Shown: positions 45,672 through 55,705 of the stretch, piece after piece
Layout: the number at the start of each line of letters is the position of its first letter
Position numbering within the stretch: the first letter of the stretch is position 1
Assembly (NCBI RefSeq): GCF_022538055.1
Contig: NZ_JAKZAM010000002.1
Coordinates: 124,001 to 188,000 of the forward strand
Direction: 5' to 3'
Length of the DNA: 64,000 nucleotides
Origin: Cognataquiflexum nitidum
GTDB lineage: Bacteria > Bacteroidota > Bacteroidia > Cytophagales > Cyclobacteriaceae
The notes under the pieces: generated by a model
What the model was told of the DNA's origin: nothing
What the model saw: the letters and a program-made list of their open reading frames with translations, nothing else
Database searches by the model: none
Translations under genes and position numbers: made by a program

Positions 45672-46982
45672 ATGATAAAACCATTATCAGAATCAAAAAT
45701 CGCGATTTTTGGGCTTGGCTATGTAGGGCTTCCCCTTGCGACTGCTTTTGCAGAAAAATTTCAAACTGTAGGATTTGATATTGACTTAAAAAGAGTTCAA
45801 GAACTTCAAAATGGTCATGATCGGACTTTGGAAATTGAAGATCACGAGCTAAATAATGTACTTGTGGGATCTCAGGAAGGTCTGAATTCTAATAGAAAAG
45901 GACTCTTGGTTACTAGTGAGATATCATCGGTTACAAACTGTAATATATTTATTGTCACCGTACCAACACCTACGGATAAACATAACAGACCTGTCTTGAC
46001 TCCAATGCTCAGGGCATCTGAAATGATTGGGAAAATATTGAAAGAAGGAGATATAGTGATTTATGAATCTACGGTTTATCCCGGTGTAACTGAAGATGAA
46101 TGTGTACCAGTTTTAGAAAAATCTTCAGGGTTAAAGTTTAATTTGGATTTTTTCGCAGGGTATTCTCCTGAACGAATCAATCCGGGAGATAAGCAACATA
46201 CAGTTACCAAGATTTTGAAAGTCACTTCTGGAAGCACTCCTGAAATCGCGGATTTTATAGACGAATTATACAAATCCGTAATTGTTGCGGGGACACACAA
46301 AGCCTCCTCCATAAAAGTCGCTGAGGCGGCTAAAGTTATAGAGAATTCCCAAAGGGATATCAATATTGCTTTTGTAAATGAATTGTCCAAAATCTTTAAT
46401 TTATTGGAAATAGATACCCATGAAGTTTTGGCTGCAGCAGGTACAAAATGGAATTTCCTTCCCTTCAAACCGGGATTGGTAGGCGGACATTGTATAGGGG
46501 TTGATCCTTTTTATCTTGCCCAAAAAGCGCAGGAAGTAGGTTATCATCCTGAAATTATCCTAGCAGGAAGAAGACTAAATGACTCCATGGGTAAGCATGT
46601 CGCCACAGAAGTGATCAAATTGATGATGAGAAAAAATCTCAAAGTCATTGATTCTAAAGTCCTGATTCTCGGCTTTACTTTCAAAGAAGACTGTCCTGAC
46701 GTCAGAAATACCCGGGTAATTGACATTTACAATGAGTTGAAATCTTTTGACATGGACGTAGATGTTTTTGATCCATGGGCAGATCCAAAAGAAGTCCTTC
46801 ATGAATATGGAATTCATATTTTCAGTCAAGCAAGTAAGCCTAGCCTAAGGGATTATTCCGCCATTATTTTAGCAGTGGCCCACAAGGAGTTTGTTTCCCT
46901 TGATATTCAAAAATCTAATAATCAAGTTGTCTACGATGTCAAAGGGATTCTTGACAAATCAAAAGTGGATGCAAGACTGTAA
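45672..46982 (+). CDS. tviB: TviB/WbpO-type UDP-HexNAc 6-dehydrogenase
   Basis: 436 aa. It belongs to the nucleotide-sugar dehydrogenases that turn UDP-GlcNAc or UDP-GalNAc into the uronic acid. NAD motif [17 protein letters not shown] (14-30), [16 protein letters not shown] (97-112) and catalytic C274 in [15 protein letters not shown]. The sequence reads like Vi-antigen TviB ([32 protein letters not shown]) rather than WecC. Together with the next gene it predicts UDP-N-acetylgalactosaminuronate. A decayed copy of the C-terminal half of this gene is found at 48268-48627. Confidence 0.85.
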   Translation: MIKPLSESKIAIFGLGYVGLPLATAFAEKFQTVGFDIDLKRVQELQNGHDRTLEIEDHELNNVLVGSQEGLNSNRKGLLVTSEISSVTNCNIFIVTVPTPTDKHNRPVLTPMLRASEMIGKILKEGDIVIYESTVYPGVTEDECVPVLEKSSGLKFNLDFFAGYSPERINPGDKQHTVTKILKVTSGSTPEIADFIDELYKSVIVAGTHKASSIKVAEAAKVIENSQRDINIAFVNELSKIFNLLEIDTHEVLAAAGTKWNFLPFKPGLVGGHCIGVDPFYLAQKAQEVGYHPEIILAGRRLNDSMGKHVATEVIKLMMRKNLKVIDSKVLILGFTFKEDCPDVRNTRVIDIYNELKSFDMDVDVFDPWADPKEVLHEYGIHIFSQASKPSLRDYSAIILAVAHKEFVSLDIQKSNNQVVYDVKGILDKSKVDARL

Positions 46983-46994
46983 TATAATCTGTTT

Positions 46995-48047
46995 ATGAAG
47001 GATTCGAGAATAATTCAAAACAAAAAAGTACTTGTAACAGGTGGAGGCGGATTTATAGGCTCCAATCTTGTTGACGCCTTATTGGATCAAGGAAATGAAG
47101 TTGTTTGCTTGGATAATTTTTCCACAGGAAAAAGAGAGAATCTTCAAGTTGCTTTACAGAATGGAAAATTCAAATTGATAGAAGGTGACATTAGAAATTT
47201 TGAGGATTGTGCCTTAGCTGTAGAAGGTTGCGATTATGTATTGCATCAGGCAGCATTAGGCTCTGTTCCTAGATCAATTGCTGATCCGATGACTACTACA
47301 GATGTCAACATCGGAGGGTTTGTAAAAATGCTTTTTGCCGCGAAGGAGGCAGGGGTAAAGAGATTTGTGTATGCGGCAAGTTCATCTACATATGGAGATC
47401 ATGCTGCACTACCCAAAGTAGAACACGTGATCGGTAATGCTTTGTCTCCCTATGCTATCACAAAATATGTGGACGAACTATTCGCCAAAAACTTTTCTGA
47501 TATTTATGGAATTGAAACGGTTGGACTGAGATATTTTAATGTCTTTGGAAGAAGGCAAGACCCAAATGGTGCCTATGCGGCGGTGATTCCAAAATTTGTA
47601 TCCGAGTTAATGGCACATAATAGTCCTGTTATAAATGGTGACGGAAGTTATTCAAGGGATTTTACCTACATAGACAATGTGATTCAGGCCAATCAGTTGG
47701 CAGCAATTATACCAACCGCTGAATTTAAAGAAAAGTTAAAAGTTTACTCCGAAGTCATAGGCATAAATTACAATCACGAAAGTACGATTTCAGAGGTTTT
47801 CAATGTTGCATTTGGAGAAAGAACCTCGTTGAAAGAACTGGTTGAAATATTAAAAGAAACATTGTCGAAATTTGATTCGGGCATTCATAAAGTGGAAATT
47901 TTATATGGTCCTAATAGAGGTGGTGATATTCCTCACTCGTTAGCGTCAATAGAAAAAGCTTTGAATATTCTTGAATACTCACCCAAATTTAATATTCAAA
48001 GTGGTTTAAATGAGGCCATTGTATGGTATTGGAAAAATCTAAAATAA
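46995..48047 (+). CDS. TviC/WbpP-like UDP-sugar 4-epimerase
   Basis: 350 aa SDR-type epimerase. NAD motif VTGGGGFIGSNLVDALL (14-30), ASSSTYGDH near 128 and the catalytic YAITK near 154. Similar proteins (TviC, WbpP) interconvert UDP-GlcNAc(A) and UDP-GalNAc(A). It lies 12 bp after the TviB-like gene, so the pair most likely makes UDP-GalNAcA. Which sugar it prefers cannot be read. Confidence 0.85.
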   Translation: MKDSRIIQNKKVLVTGGGGFIGSNLVDALLDQGNEVVCLDNFSTGKRENLQVALQNGKFKLIEGDIRNFEDCALAVEGCDYVLHQAALGSVPRSIADPMTTTDVNIGGFVKMLFAAKEAGVKRFVYAASSSTYGDHAALPKVEHVIGNALSPYAITKYVDELFAKNFSDIYGIETVGLRYFNVFGRRQDPNGAYAAVIPKFVSELMAHNSPVINGDGSYSRDFTYIDNVIQANQLAAIIPTAEFKEKLKVYSEVIGINYNHESTISEVFNVAFGERTSLKELVEILKETLSKFDSGIHKVEILYGPNRGGDIPHSLASIEKALNILEYSPKFNIQSGLNEAIVWYWKNLK

Positions 48048-48267
48048 TTGAATTAATTGTTTTTAAATCAGGTAGTTAAAAAATCAATTCTAATCTAGAT
48101 TTTCGTTCAATTTTTTTTAGGGAGAAAAAAACCAAACTATATTGGTTTCAGGTATTTAACCTTATTTTGTTCAATATATTTCTATTCTGAGTTATGTGGT
48201 CTTTGTTTTGGTTGACCTTCTTAAAAAAAAAATCCGATGACTGTCTAAATTGGAAATGTTCCCCAAG
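48048..48267. other. AT-rich gap
   Basis: 220 bp with no gene or clear structure before the pseudogene remnant. Confidence 0.5.
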
Positions 48268-48627
48268 GTTATCAAACAACAGATGAAATTATAATCCTAA
48301 AAGCTTAATATTTTTTGGTTTCTCTTTTGAGGAAGAGACCCCTCATCTTGGAAATATGCATATAGGAGATTATCATTTGGAGTTGAAATGATTTGATATG
48401 GAGGTAGATTTTTATGGCCCATAAGCAGATCCTATGAAGGTAGAGCAGGAATATTATAAGCAAGTTATAAATAGGTGCAGAAAACCAAGTTTACATGAGT
48501 TTTCTAGCAAGATTTTGGCTTTAGCTTTTAAAGAATTAATGGAGCGGAAAATTCAAAAGTTACATCACAATTGGACTTTGATTGGAAGTCTTTTTTCCCA
48601 AAAGAATCTATTGATGCAAGAATTTAA
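48268..48627 (+). pseudogene. Decayed C-terminal half of a TviB-type dehydrogenase
   Basis: Translation from about 48302 gives GFSFEEETPHLGN, D-Y-H-L-ELK, stop, FDMEVDFYGP, stop, ADPMKV, then KPSLHEFSSKILALAFKE, matching in order [34 protein letters not shown] and [18 protein letters not shown] of the intact gene at 45672-46982. Stops are TGA at 48389-48391 and TAA at 48422-48424. A frameshift before 48302 (VIKQQMK matches VIKLMMRK) and one near 48570 (the end reads SQLDFDWKSFF then DARI-stop against [11 protein letters not shown] then DARL-stop) confirm decay. Only the C-terminal UDP-binding part remains. A 69-aa open frame inside it (48434-48643) is a relic. Confidence 0.85.
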
Positions 48628-48635
48628 ATTAAAGC

Positions 48636-49970
48636 ATGATTGATCGATTCTTTGAGAGATTTCGTGGAAAACATTCGAGAAGTGTTGCATATTTACTTGT
48701 ACTTAATGGAGTAGGGATAATTGTTAACCTACTTTTAGTCCCTCTTCTGATAGAAGTACTCGATTCAGAGAGGTATGGAGTTTGGTTGACTGTCACAACT
48801 CTAATATTATGGATGAACTTCCTAGACGTTGGTTTGGGACATGGCTTACGAAACAAGTTGGCGGAGTCATTGGCGGCTGGAAATAAGGAAATGGCCGTTT
48901 CTCTGACCAGTACAGCCTATTTTTCCATATTAGTTTTGGTTTTCATTTTTTGCATTGTTGCAATTACTATAGTACCCCACATTTCGTGGACTGCGTTTTT
49001 GAATGCACCAAGCAGATTAGAAGAGGAGCTTAATAAGCTTGTTTTTTTTGTGATTTTAATTTTTTCGATTCAGTTTTTTTTTAAATTAATCACCTCTGTT
49101 TTTCAAGCAATTCAAAAACCTGAAGGAGCATCTTTAATCAATACTTTAGGATTAGTATTGGGTTTTCTTACAATTTGGTTTTCAATCAAAATTAATCTTG
49201 ACCTCGAGTTGTGGGAATTGGGGATTATCATCACAATTTCCCCTTTAATTGTAATGATTGCTGCAAACATTGCAGTCTTCAGAAACAAATACTCCTTTTT
49301 AAGACCACGACTAAAGTTTTTTAATAAAGACCTTGTGAAGCCCTTGTTTTCTTTGGGAGGGAGTTTTTTTGTTGTGCAAATAACAGCTCTCTTGTTATTT
49401 CAATCAAATAATTTAATCATAGCGCATACTGTAGGGCCATCAGGAGTTACCGAATTCAATATCGCATTTAAATACCTAGGAGTTGTCAGTACAGTATTTT
49501 ATTTAATAAATATGCCGTTTTGGTCAGCATCTACAGAGGCATTTGCGAAAAAAAACCATAAATGGGTAATGGAAACGATCAAAAAATTGAATAGGATTTG
49601 GGCTGGTTTTGTATTTGTAATTATTTTGTTAATTGTCTTAGGGCCTACAGTATATTCAATTTGGCTAGGTGGCAAGATCGAGTTTAACATTATACTAGCC
49701 TCCCTTTTATCTGTTTATTACTTACTTTACATGCAATGGTCTGTATATGGGAGCTTTATAAATGGCAGTGGTAAATTGAGAGTTCAAATGATTGCTACGC
49801 TTTTGGCTGCAATTATACATATACCTCTTGCCTATTTCCTCGGTAAAAGTTATGGAATTAATGGTGTAGTTATTTCAATGATATTTGTTGCTACAGCAAA
49901 CGTAATTTGGCCTAGAATCCAAATAAGGAAATTGATTACAGAATCTGCATTAGGCATTTGGAACAAATGA
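48636..49970 (+). CDS. wzx: Polysaccharide flippase (Wzx-like)
   Basis: 444 aa with about 12 membrane helices, polysaccharide-synthase/MATE-like. The N-terminus (VLNGVGIIVNLLLVPLLIEVLDSERYGVWLTVTTLILWMNFLDVGLGHGLRNKL) is the typical PST start. It should flip the lipid-linked repeat unit across the inner membrane. The stop overlaps the next ATG by 4 bp. Base composition is lower in G+C than the capEFG cassette (18 of 60 G+C in the line at 49081). Confidence 0.85.
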   Translation: MIDRFFERFRGKHSRSVAYLLVLNGVGIIVNLLLVPLLIEVLDSERYGVWLTVTTLILWMNFLDVGLGHGLRNKLAESLAAGNKEMAVSLTSTAYFSILVLVFIFCIVAITIVPHISWTAFLNAPSRLEEELNKLVFFVILIFSIQFFFKLITSVFQAIQKPEGASLINTLGLVLGFLTIWFSIKINLDLELWELGIIITISPLIVMIAANIAVFRNKYSFLRPRLKFFNKDLVKPLFSLGGSFFVVQITALLLFQSNNLIIAHTVGPSGVTEFNIAFKYLGVVSTVFYLINMPFWSASTEAFAKKNHKWVMETIKKLNRIWAGFVFVIILLIVLGPTVYSIWLGGKIEFNIILASLLSVYYLLYMQWSVYGSFINGSGKLRVQMIATLLAAIIHIPLAYFLGKSYGINGVVISMIFVATANVIWPRIQIRKLITESALGIWNK

Positions 49971-51199
49971 CAATTGAATCTCGATTTTTTGAATCCACCA
50001 ATAGGAGGATGAATATTTTTATTCCATTGGTCATTGCGATTTCAATGTTTGCTAACACTCTGTTTTTTGTGGACACTCCATGGTTTTTAGTCTTGGCCTT
50101 TTTATTTTTGGGGTATAAGCATTTTGAGCAAAAATTTGGAAACAGCAGGGTGCTTATTGCTTTTCTTCTCTCATGGGCAATAATTAACTTAGTTGCCTTT
50201 GTCTACCATCGAACAGGTTTTAGTGTTATTACATTTTTTGGATATGCAATTAGAATGTCAATTGCTTTCTTTTTAGTCCATGCTTGGAAGAGTCAGTTTT
50301 GGAATAAATTTGAAAGTTTAATTTTTATAATGACTATCGTTTCTCTTGGTTTTTATTGTTTAAACCTTATTTTCCCACACCTGTTTAATCAAATTCATGT
50401 AATCTTTCAACCTTTCACAAACAATGTGTATTTGCAAAAAGATGCACAACTTTACTATTGGAATAACTTTTTTTACACACATTCTGGGAGGAATGATTTG
50501 CGAAATTCTGGTTTTATGTGGGAGCCTGGAGCATTTGCTATGTCATCCGTTTTAATGATTGTGTATAATTGGACAAAAGGTGGTATCAAATATTCCAAAA
50601 GATTTTGGGTTTATTCTTTAGCAATAGTAACAACGTTATCTACTGCAGGGTACATATCGTTGATGCTCTTAATCTTTTCCAATTCGTTGAAGAGGTTACA
50701 GGGTATAATATTTATTTTCCTTGCAATTACATTGGTTTTATTGAATCCTCAGGTCCTCTATAATGATTTCTTAATTCCAAAAATTGAACAGTTTATAAAA
50801 GAAGCTGAAGAAGATACAGTTTACAGCCAAGAATTTTCAGATCGATTTGAGGCAAATAGAATTGCATATTTTGGGATTAATTTTCTGAAATCGATGGATT
50901 ATCCCTTCGGACATGGAGTTATTGAAGACAGGAGTTCTTCTGCTTCGTCTCTTAAGATCGTTGGAGTTGGGGGATTGGCCGAAGTTCTTTATAAATGGGG
51001 ATTTGTCGGATTAATTGGGTTTTTATGGGTGATTTTCAAGCTTTTGATAATTTATCTCCCCATTAGCACAAAAAAGATTCAGCATATCTCAATTTTCGGA
51101 GCTATTATAATTCCTTTGTTCTCGAACCCAATTGAGAATACTTTGATAGGCTTCATGATTTTATTCTCCTTCTATTTACCTAATAGACATTTTAAATGA
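49967..51199 (+). CDS. wzy: O-antigen/capsule polymerase-like membrane protein (Wzy)
   Basis: 410 aa from the ATG at 49967. About ten hydrophobic segments and a large periplasmic loop between 130 and 185 (SGRNDLRNSGFMWEPGAFAMSS). The RNSGFMWEPG motif is seen in many Wzy-like proteins of Bacteroidota. No other motif is reliable, as Wzy proteins diverge strongly. Overlaps with both neighbours (ATGA) show it is cotranslated with flippase and glycosyltransferase. Confidence 0.75.
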   Translation: MTIESRFFESTNRRMNIFIPLVIAISMFANTLFFVDTPWFLVLAFLFLGYKHFEQKFGNSRVLIAFLLSWAIINLVAFVYHRTGFSVITFFGYAIRMSIAFFLVHAWKSQFWNKFESLIFIMTIVSLGFYCLNLIFPHLFNQIHVIFQPFTNNVYLQKDAQLYYWNNFFYTHSGRNDLRNSGFMWEPGAFAMSSVLMIVYNWTKGGIKYSKRFWVYSLAIVTTLSTAGYISLMLLIFSNSLKRLQGIIFIFLAITLVLLNPQVLYNDFLIPKIEQFIKEAEEDTVYSQEFSDRFEANRIAYFGINFLKSMDYPFGHGVIEDRSSSASSLKIVGVGGLAEVLYKWGFVGLIGFLWVIFKLLIIYLPISTKKIQHISIFGAIIIPLFSNPIENTLIGFMILFSFYLPNRHFK

Positions 51200-52377
51200 A
51201 AATTGGGGTTTTTTCATACTTTCCTTTGCCTGTAGGTCTAGCAGCTACCACAAGGATGATGGCATATTCGAGGGGAATGGTAAAATTGGGTGCTGAAGTT
51301 CATCTGATCACAATGTATCCCTACGAATCAGAACAATCAGGTAGTGTTGAATTGTACGGAATTAAGTTGTTTAAACTCAGTAAAAGAATAAGACCAAATA
51401 ACCCTATCATTCGTATTTTAAACTTTCTGGAAGGATTTTTTTTTGCTATGAAAATGATAAGAAATGGAAACAAGAAGAAAAAGTTTGATGGAATAATCAT
51501 TAGTAATGACAATGTTTTTGTTTTAGGTTTGACTACTGTCTTCTTAAAAACTCTTAAAATCCCTGTTTTTTTTATGTTTGATGAGTTTCCTATACCTATA
51601 AGGAAATACTTAAAAGAAAGAGTCGGTTTTCTAAAGGAATTTGGCTACAGGATTTCTTTGTTTAATGTATCAGGGTTGATTTCTATGACCGAAAAGCTCG
51701 GTGAGTTTTATGTTCGAATTTCAAAAAGGTCTATAGATAAACTTGTGCTAAGCACAATCACAGATCTTGATAGATTTCCTGTTAAGAAATCAGTAGAAAG
51801 AGAAAACTATATTTGCTATATGGGCAATATGGAATTGGCCAAAGATGATGTGTTGTTGATAATTGAAGCTTTTTTTATTCTTTTGAAACGCTATCCCCAA
51901 TACACCTTAAGATTATATGGAAAGCCTTCGACTTCTGATCTTCAAAAAATTCTTTCAAAAATCAAGTATTTGGATTTAGATAATAATGTTGAAATCCTTT
52001 TCGCTGAGTTTAACCAAGTTCCGCATATTCTCCAATCTGCAAAAATCTTGGTTTCCGCCCAACCTAACACAACCCGAGCCTTGGGGGGCTTTCCAACTAA
52101 GCTTGGGGAATATCTGGCATCAGGGTCTCCTACTCTTACAACTGAAATTGGGGAAATTGGGAACTATGTGAAAGATGGATATCACCTTTATTTAGCAAAA
52201 CCTAGCCAAGTTGAGGAATATGCTGGTAAACTTTGTAAAATAGTTGAAGAATATGATATAGCTTTGGAAGTGGCTCAGAATGGATGTCAATTAATCTTCG
52301 AAAAATATTCGCACATCCAAGCAGGTAATGAGATATTAAATTTTATCAAATTAGTAAATGGAAAAAATCGAGAATAA
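51196..52377 (+). CDS. Glycosyltransferase, family 4-like (GT-B)
   Basis: 393 aa. N-terminal GT-B half opens with FSYFPLPVGLAATTRMMAYSRGMVKLG; C-terminal half has the donor-binding region GGFPTKLGEYLASGSPTLTTEIGEI, where the E of the EX7E-like motif is in GEYLASG. It ends 20 bp inside capE. The sugar specificity is unknown; position suggests addition of an early repeat-unit sugar. Confidence 0.85.
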   Translation: MKIGVFSYFPLPVGLAATTRMMAYSRGMVKLGAEVHLITMYPYESEQSGSVELYGIKLFKLSKRIRPNNPIIRILNFLEGFFFAMKMIRNGNKKKKFDGIIISNDNVFVLGLTTVFLKTLKIPVFFMFDEFPIPIRKYLKERVGFLKEFGYRISLFNVSGLISMTEKLGEFYVRISKRSIDKLVLSTITDLDRFPVKKSVERENYICYMGNMELAKDDVLLIIEAFFILLKRYPQYTLRLYGKPSTSDLQKILSKIKYLDLDNNVEILFAEFNQVPHILQSAKILVSAQPNTTRALGGFPTKLGEYLASGSPTLTTEIGEIGNYVKDGYHLYLAKPSQVEEYAGKLCKIVEEYDIALEVAQNGCQLIFEKYSHIQAGNEILNFIKLVNGKNRE

Positions 52378-53404
52378 AACCCTCCTTATCACCGGTGGCA
52401 CAGGATCCTTTGGCAACGCGGTACTAAACCGCTTTGTTGACAGTGACGAGTTCAGTGAAATCCGGATTTTCAGCCGAGATGAAAAGAAGCAAGATGACCT
52501 AAGAAAAAAGGTCAATAATCCAAAAGTCAAGTTCTATATCGGTGATGTGAGAGACCCAGGTAGTGTTGGTCAGGTTGTCAAAGGCGTGGATTATATTTTC
52601 CATGCAGCTGCACTAAAACAGGTTCCCTCCTGTGAGTTCTTTCCTTTGGAGGCAGTAAAGACTAATATTTTTGGGACGGACAATGTGCTTTCTGCGGCCG
52701 AGAGGTATGACGTGAAGAGGGTAGTGGTGCTAAGTACTGATAAGGCGGCTTACCCGATTAATGCGATGGGGATGTCAAAGGCCTTGATGGAGAAAGTGAT
52801 GGTGGCTAAGTCGCGTAATCTGGATGACAACAGGTCTGTTTTTTGCGGTACGCGGTACGGGAATGTTATGGCATCGCGTGGTTCGGTGATCCCTTTGTTC
52901 ATTGAGCAGATCAAGTCTGGCAATCCCTTGACTATCACTGACCCCAATATGACCCGGTTCATGATGACTCTTGAGGATGCAGTGGACTTGGTTCTGTTTG
53001 CATTTGAAAAAGGCAAACAAGGGGACCTTTTTGTGCAAAAATCTCCGGCGGCGACCATAGAGGTGTTGGCAAGAGCCTTGTTGGAGCTTTACAATGCATC
53101 TAATGAGATACGTGTCATTGGTACCCGCCATGGTGAGAAGTTGTATGAAACCTTGGTGAATCGAGAAGACATGGTCAAGGCGGTAGACCTTTCGGAATAT
53201 TACCGAATCCCCGCAGATACAAGGGACCTTAACTATGCCCAATATTTCTCGGAAGGTGAACCCAACATGGCCAAGATAGAGGAATATCATTCGCACAATA
53301 CCCACCGACTAGATGTGGAGGGTACGAAAAAACTTTTAATGAAGCTTCCTATCATTCGCCGAGATATTTTAGGTGAAACGGACCTTCCACAATACCCCGA
53401 TTGA
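52358..53404 (+). CDS. capE: UDP-GlcNAc 4,6-dehydratase/5-epimerase (CapE/FnlA)
   Basis: 348 aa, soluble SDR. Motifs: LLITGGTGSFGNAVLNRF near 10-26, HAAALKQVPSCE near 83 (the CapE-type active loop) and STDKAAYPINAMGMSKALMEK near 125. It starts the UDP-N-acetyl-L-fucosamine pathway with capF and capG directly after. Base composition is clearly G+C-richer than the flippase gene (29 of 60 G+C in the line at 52921), consistent with a transferred cassette. Confidence 0.92.
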   Translation: MEKIENKTLLITGGTGSFGNAVLNRFVDSDEFSEIRIFSRDEKKQDDLRKKVNNPKVKFYIGDVRDPGSVGQVVKGVDYIFHAAALKQVPSCEFFPLEAVKTNIFGTDNVLSAAERYDVKRVVVLSTDKAAYPINAMGMSKALMEKVMVAKSRNLDDNRSVFCGTRYGNVMASRGSVIPLFIEQIKSGNPLTITDPNMTRFMMTLEDAVDLVLFAFEKGKQGDLFVQKSPAATIEVLARALLELYNASNEIRVIGTRHGEKLYETLVNREDMVKAVDLSEYYRIPADTRDLNYAQYFSEGEPNMAKIEEYHSHNTHRLDVEGTKKLLMKLPIIRRDILGETDLPQYPD

Positions 53405-53408
53405 TTGT

Positions 53409-54536
53409 ATGGAAAAAAGGAAAAAGATCGGAATAACCGGGCAAAACGGTTTCGTAGGTACGCATCTTAAAAATACACTCAGACTGTTTTCTGAAGAATT
53501 CGAAACAATCGATTTCAGAAGAGAGTGGTTTGGGGATGAGGTTTATTTGGATTCCTTTGTTAAGCAATGCGATGTGGTCGTGCATCTCGCGGCTTTAAAC
53601 CGGCACAACGATCCCCAAACAATTTACCAATCAAATGTTGACATGGTCCTTAAGTTGGTGGGGGCTTTCGAGCGGACGACTTCCACACCTCACGTGGTCA
53701 TATCTTCCTCGACTCAGGAAGAAAAGGACAACATGTATGGCAAGTCCAAGAAGGAGGGTCGGGAATTATTGGAGAAATGGTCAAAGACATCGGGTGCATC
53801 ATTTACGGGAATGGTAATCCCTAATGTTTTCGGGCCTTTCGGCCATCCTTTTTATAATTCAGTAGTTGCAACTTTTTGCTATCAGATATCTCGGGGAGAA
53901 ACACCAAGACTGGATGTAGATGGGAACTTGAAGCTGATTTATGTCACCGAACTTGTAGCCGAAATATTGAAAGCAATCAGGCAACAGACAAATGACCCGG
54001 CCTATCTTGTGGACCATACTGCTGAGGCAACGGTCTCCGAAATATTGGGGATTTTGAACAGATTCAAGTCGGAGTATCATGACAAGGGTAACATTCCTAT
54101 ATTGAAAAATACCTTCGAATTCAATCTTTTCAATACTTATAGGTGTTTCATGGATCTGGAAAATTATTTTCCGAGAAAATTCAAGAAAAACAGTGATCCA
54201 AGGGGCACATTCGTAGAGTTAGCTAGGCTCGGAATAGGTGGACAAGTTTCATTTTCGACAACTGTTCCTGGGATTACAAGAGGGAATCACTTCCATACTA
54301 GAAAGATTGAGCGCTTCGCCGTCATTAAAGGAAAGGCCCTTATTCAGTTGAGAAGGGTGGACACCAACACCATACTCGATTTTTTCCTTGATGGAGAGGA
54401 GCCGGGATACGTAGATATGCCGGTCTGGTACACGCACAATATCAAAAACATTGGTGAGGAGGAATTGATTACTGTTTTTTGGATCAACGAACCCTATGAT
54501 CCCAATGATCCCGACACTTACTTTGTCAATGTATAA
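53409..54536 (+). CDS. capF: CapF/FnlB reductase with cupin domain
   Basis: 375 aa from the ATG at 53409, 4 bp after capE. N-terminal SDR domain (KIGITGQNGFVGTHLKNTL) and a C-terminal cupin (about 250-375) with the metal site in TRGNHFHTRKIERFAVIKG. CapF acts as a bifunctional enzyme that reduces the CapE product. The order capE-capF-capG is as in Staphylococcus type 5/8 capsules and fnlABC. Confidence 0.92.
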   Translation: MEKRKKIGITGQNGFVGTHLKNTLRLFSEEFETIDFRREWFGDEVYLDSFVKQCDVVVHLAALNRHNDPQTIYQSNVDMVLKLVGAFERTTSTPHVVISSSTQEEKDNMYGKSKKEGRELLEKWSKTSGASFTGMVIPNVFGPFGHPFYNSVVATFCYQISRGETPRLDVDGNLKLIYVTELVAEILKAIRQQTNDPAYLVDHTAEATVSEILGILNRFKSEYHDKGNIPILKNTFEFNLFNTYRCFMDLENYFPRKFKKNSDPRGTFVELARLGIGGQVSFSTTVPGITRGNHFHTRKIERFAVIKGKALIQLRRVDTNTILDFFLDGEEPGYVDMPVWYTHNIKNIGEEELITVFWINEPYDPNDPDTYFVNV

Positions 54537-54565
54537 TACCTAAATATTCAATTCAAAAAGAAACC

Positions 54566-55705
54566 ATGAAGAAACTCAAAGTTATGACCGTTGTAGGTAC
54601 GCGTCCTGAGATCATTCGCCTTTCTAGGGTGATTTCTGCGCTTGATGCCTCACTTGCAGTGGAGCATATCCTTGTGCATACAGGCCAAAACTACGATTAC
54701 GAGCTTAACCAGATTTTTTTCGACGAACTTCAGATCCGTATGCCTGATCACTTTTTGGACGCGGCAGGGCAAACCGCTACCGAGACGGTAGGGAATATCC
54801 TAATCAAGATAGACCCTTTATTGGCGGATATCCGACCCGATGCGTTTTTGGTTTTGGGAGACACGAATAGTTGCCTTTGTGCCATTCCTGCAAAAAAACG
54901 GCATATCCCAATTTTCCATATGGAGGCGGGAAATCGCTGTTTTGACCAGCGAGTGCCGGAAGAGACAAACAGGAAGATAGTTGACCATATCTCAGATATC
55001 AACCTTACTTACAGCGATATTGCAAGGGAGTATCTCCTACGTGAAGGTTTGCAGGCGGATCGGGTTATCAAAACAGGATCACCGATGTTTGAAGTTCTTC
55101 ACCACTATTTGAATAGAATCAAGAAATCGGACGTGCTCCGAAAGCTCAGTTTGGTAAAAGGTGAGTTTTTTGTGGTTTCTTCCCATCGCGAGGAAAACAT
55201 TAACAATGAAAGAAATTTCTTAGGTCTTATAGAAAGCCTAAACCACTTAGCCGAACAGTATGGTTTCCCTGTAATCGTAAGCACCCACCCTCGTACACGC
55301 AAAATGATTGAAGCGAAGCAGGTCAGGGTTCATCCTAAGATCCAGTTGCTGAAGCCACTTGGGTTTATAGACTATAACGCCCTACAGATGAATTCATTTG
55401 CGGTGCTTTCTGACAGTGGAACTATTTCTGAGGAATCATCGATACTCAACTTCAGGGCCCTCAACATCAGAGAGGCACATGAGCGGCCTGAGGCAATGGA
55501 AGAGGCAGCAGTGATGATGGTTGGGATGAATACAGAACGTATCATCCAAGGGATTGCACAGCTTGCTACACAGGAGGTGGGAAAAGAAAGGAACTTTAGG
55601 TTAGTGTCCGATTACAGCATGCCCAACGTCTCCGAGAAAGTGGTGAGGATTATTATTTCTTATGTAGATTATGTGGACAGTAAAATATGGGGGAAACAAA
55701 ACTGA
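54566..55705 (+). CDS. capG: CapG/FnlC UDP-sugar 2-epimerase
   Basis: 379 aa, non-hydrolysing 2-epimerase fold. VVGTRPEIIRLSRVISAL at the start, TGQNYDYELNQIFFDEL and the later SDSGTISEESSILN are family marks. In this context it converts UDP-2-acetamido-2,6-dideoxy-L-talose to UDP-N-acetyl-L-fucosamine. It overlaps the next gene by 19 bp. Confidence 0.9.
   Translation: MKKLKVMTVVGTRPEIIRLSRVISALDASLAVEHILVHTGQNYDYELNQIFFDELQIRMPDHFLDAAGQTATETVGNILIKIDPLLADIRPDAFLVLGDTNSCLCAIPAKKRHIPIFHMEAGNRCFDQRVPEETNRKIVDHISDINLTYSDIAREYLLREGLQADRVIKTGSPMFEVLHHYLNRIKKSDVLRKLSLVKGEFFVVSSHREENINNERNFLGLIESLNHLAEQYGFPVIVSTHPRTRKMIEAKQVRVHPKIQLLKPLGFIDYNALQMNSFAVLSDSGTISEESSILNFRALNIREAHERPEAMEEAAVMMVGMNTERIIQGIAQLATQEVGKERNFRLVSDYSMPNVSEKVVRIIISYVDYVDSKIWGKQN

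Noticed and set aside
48434..48643. A 69-aa small protein gene before the flippase
   Set aside because: Its translation is part of the decayed dehydrogenase copy and is disrupted upstream by stops in the same frame.
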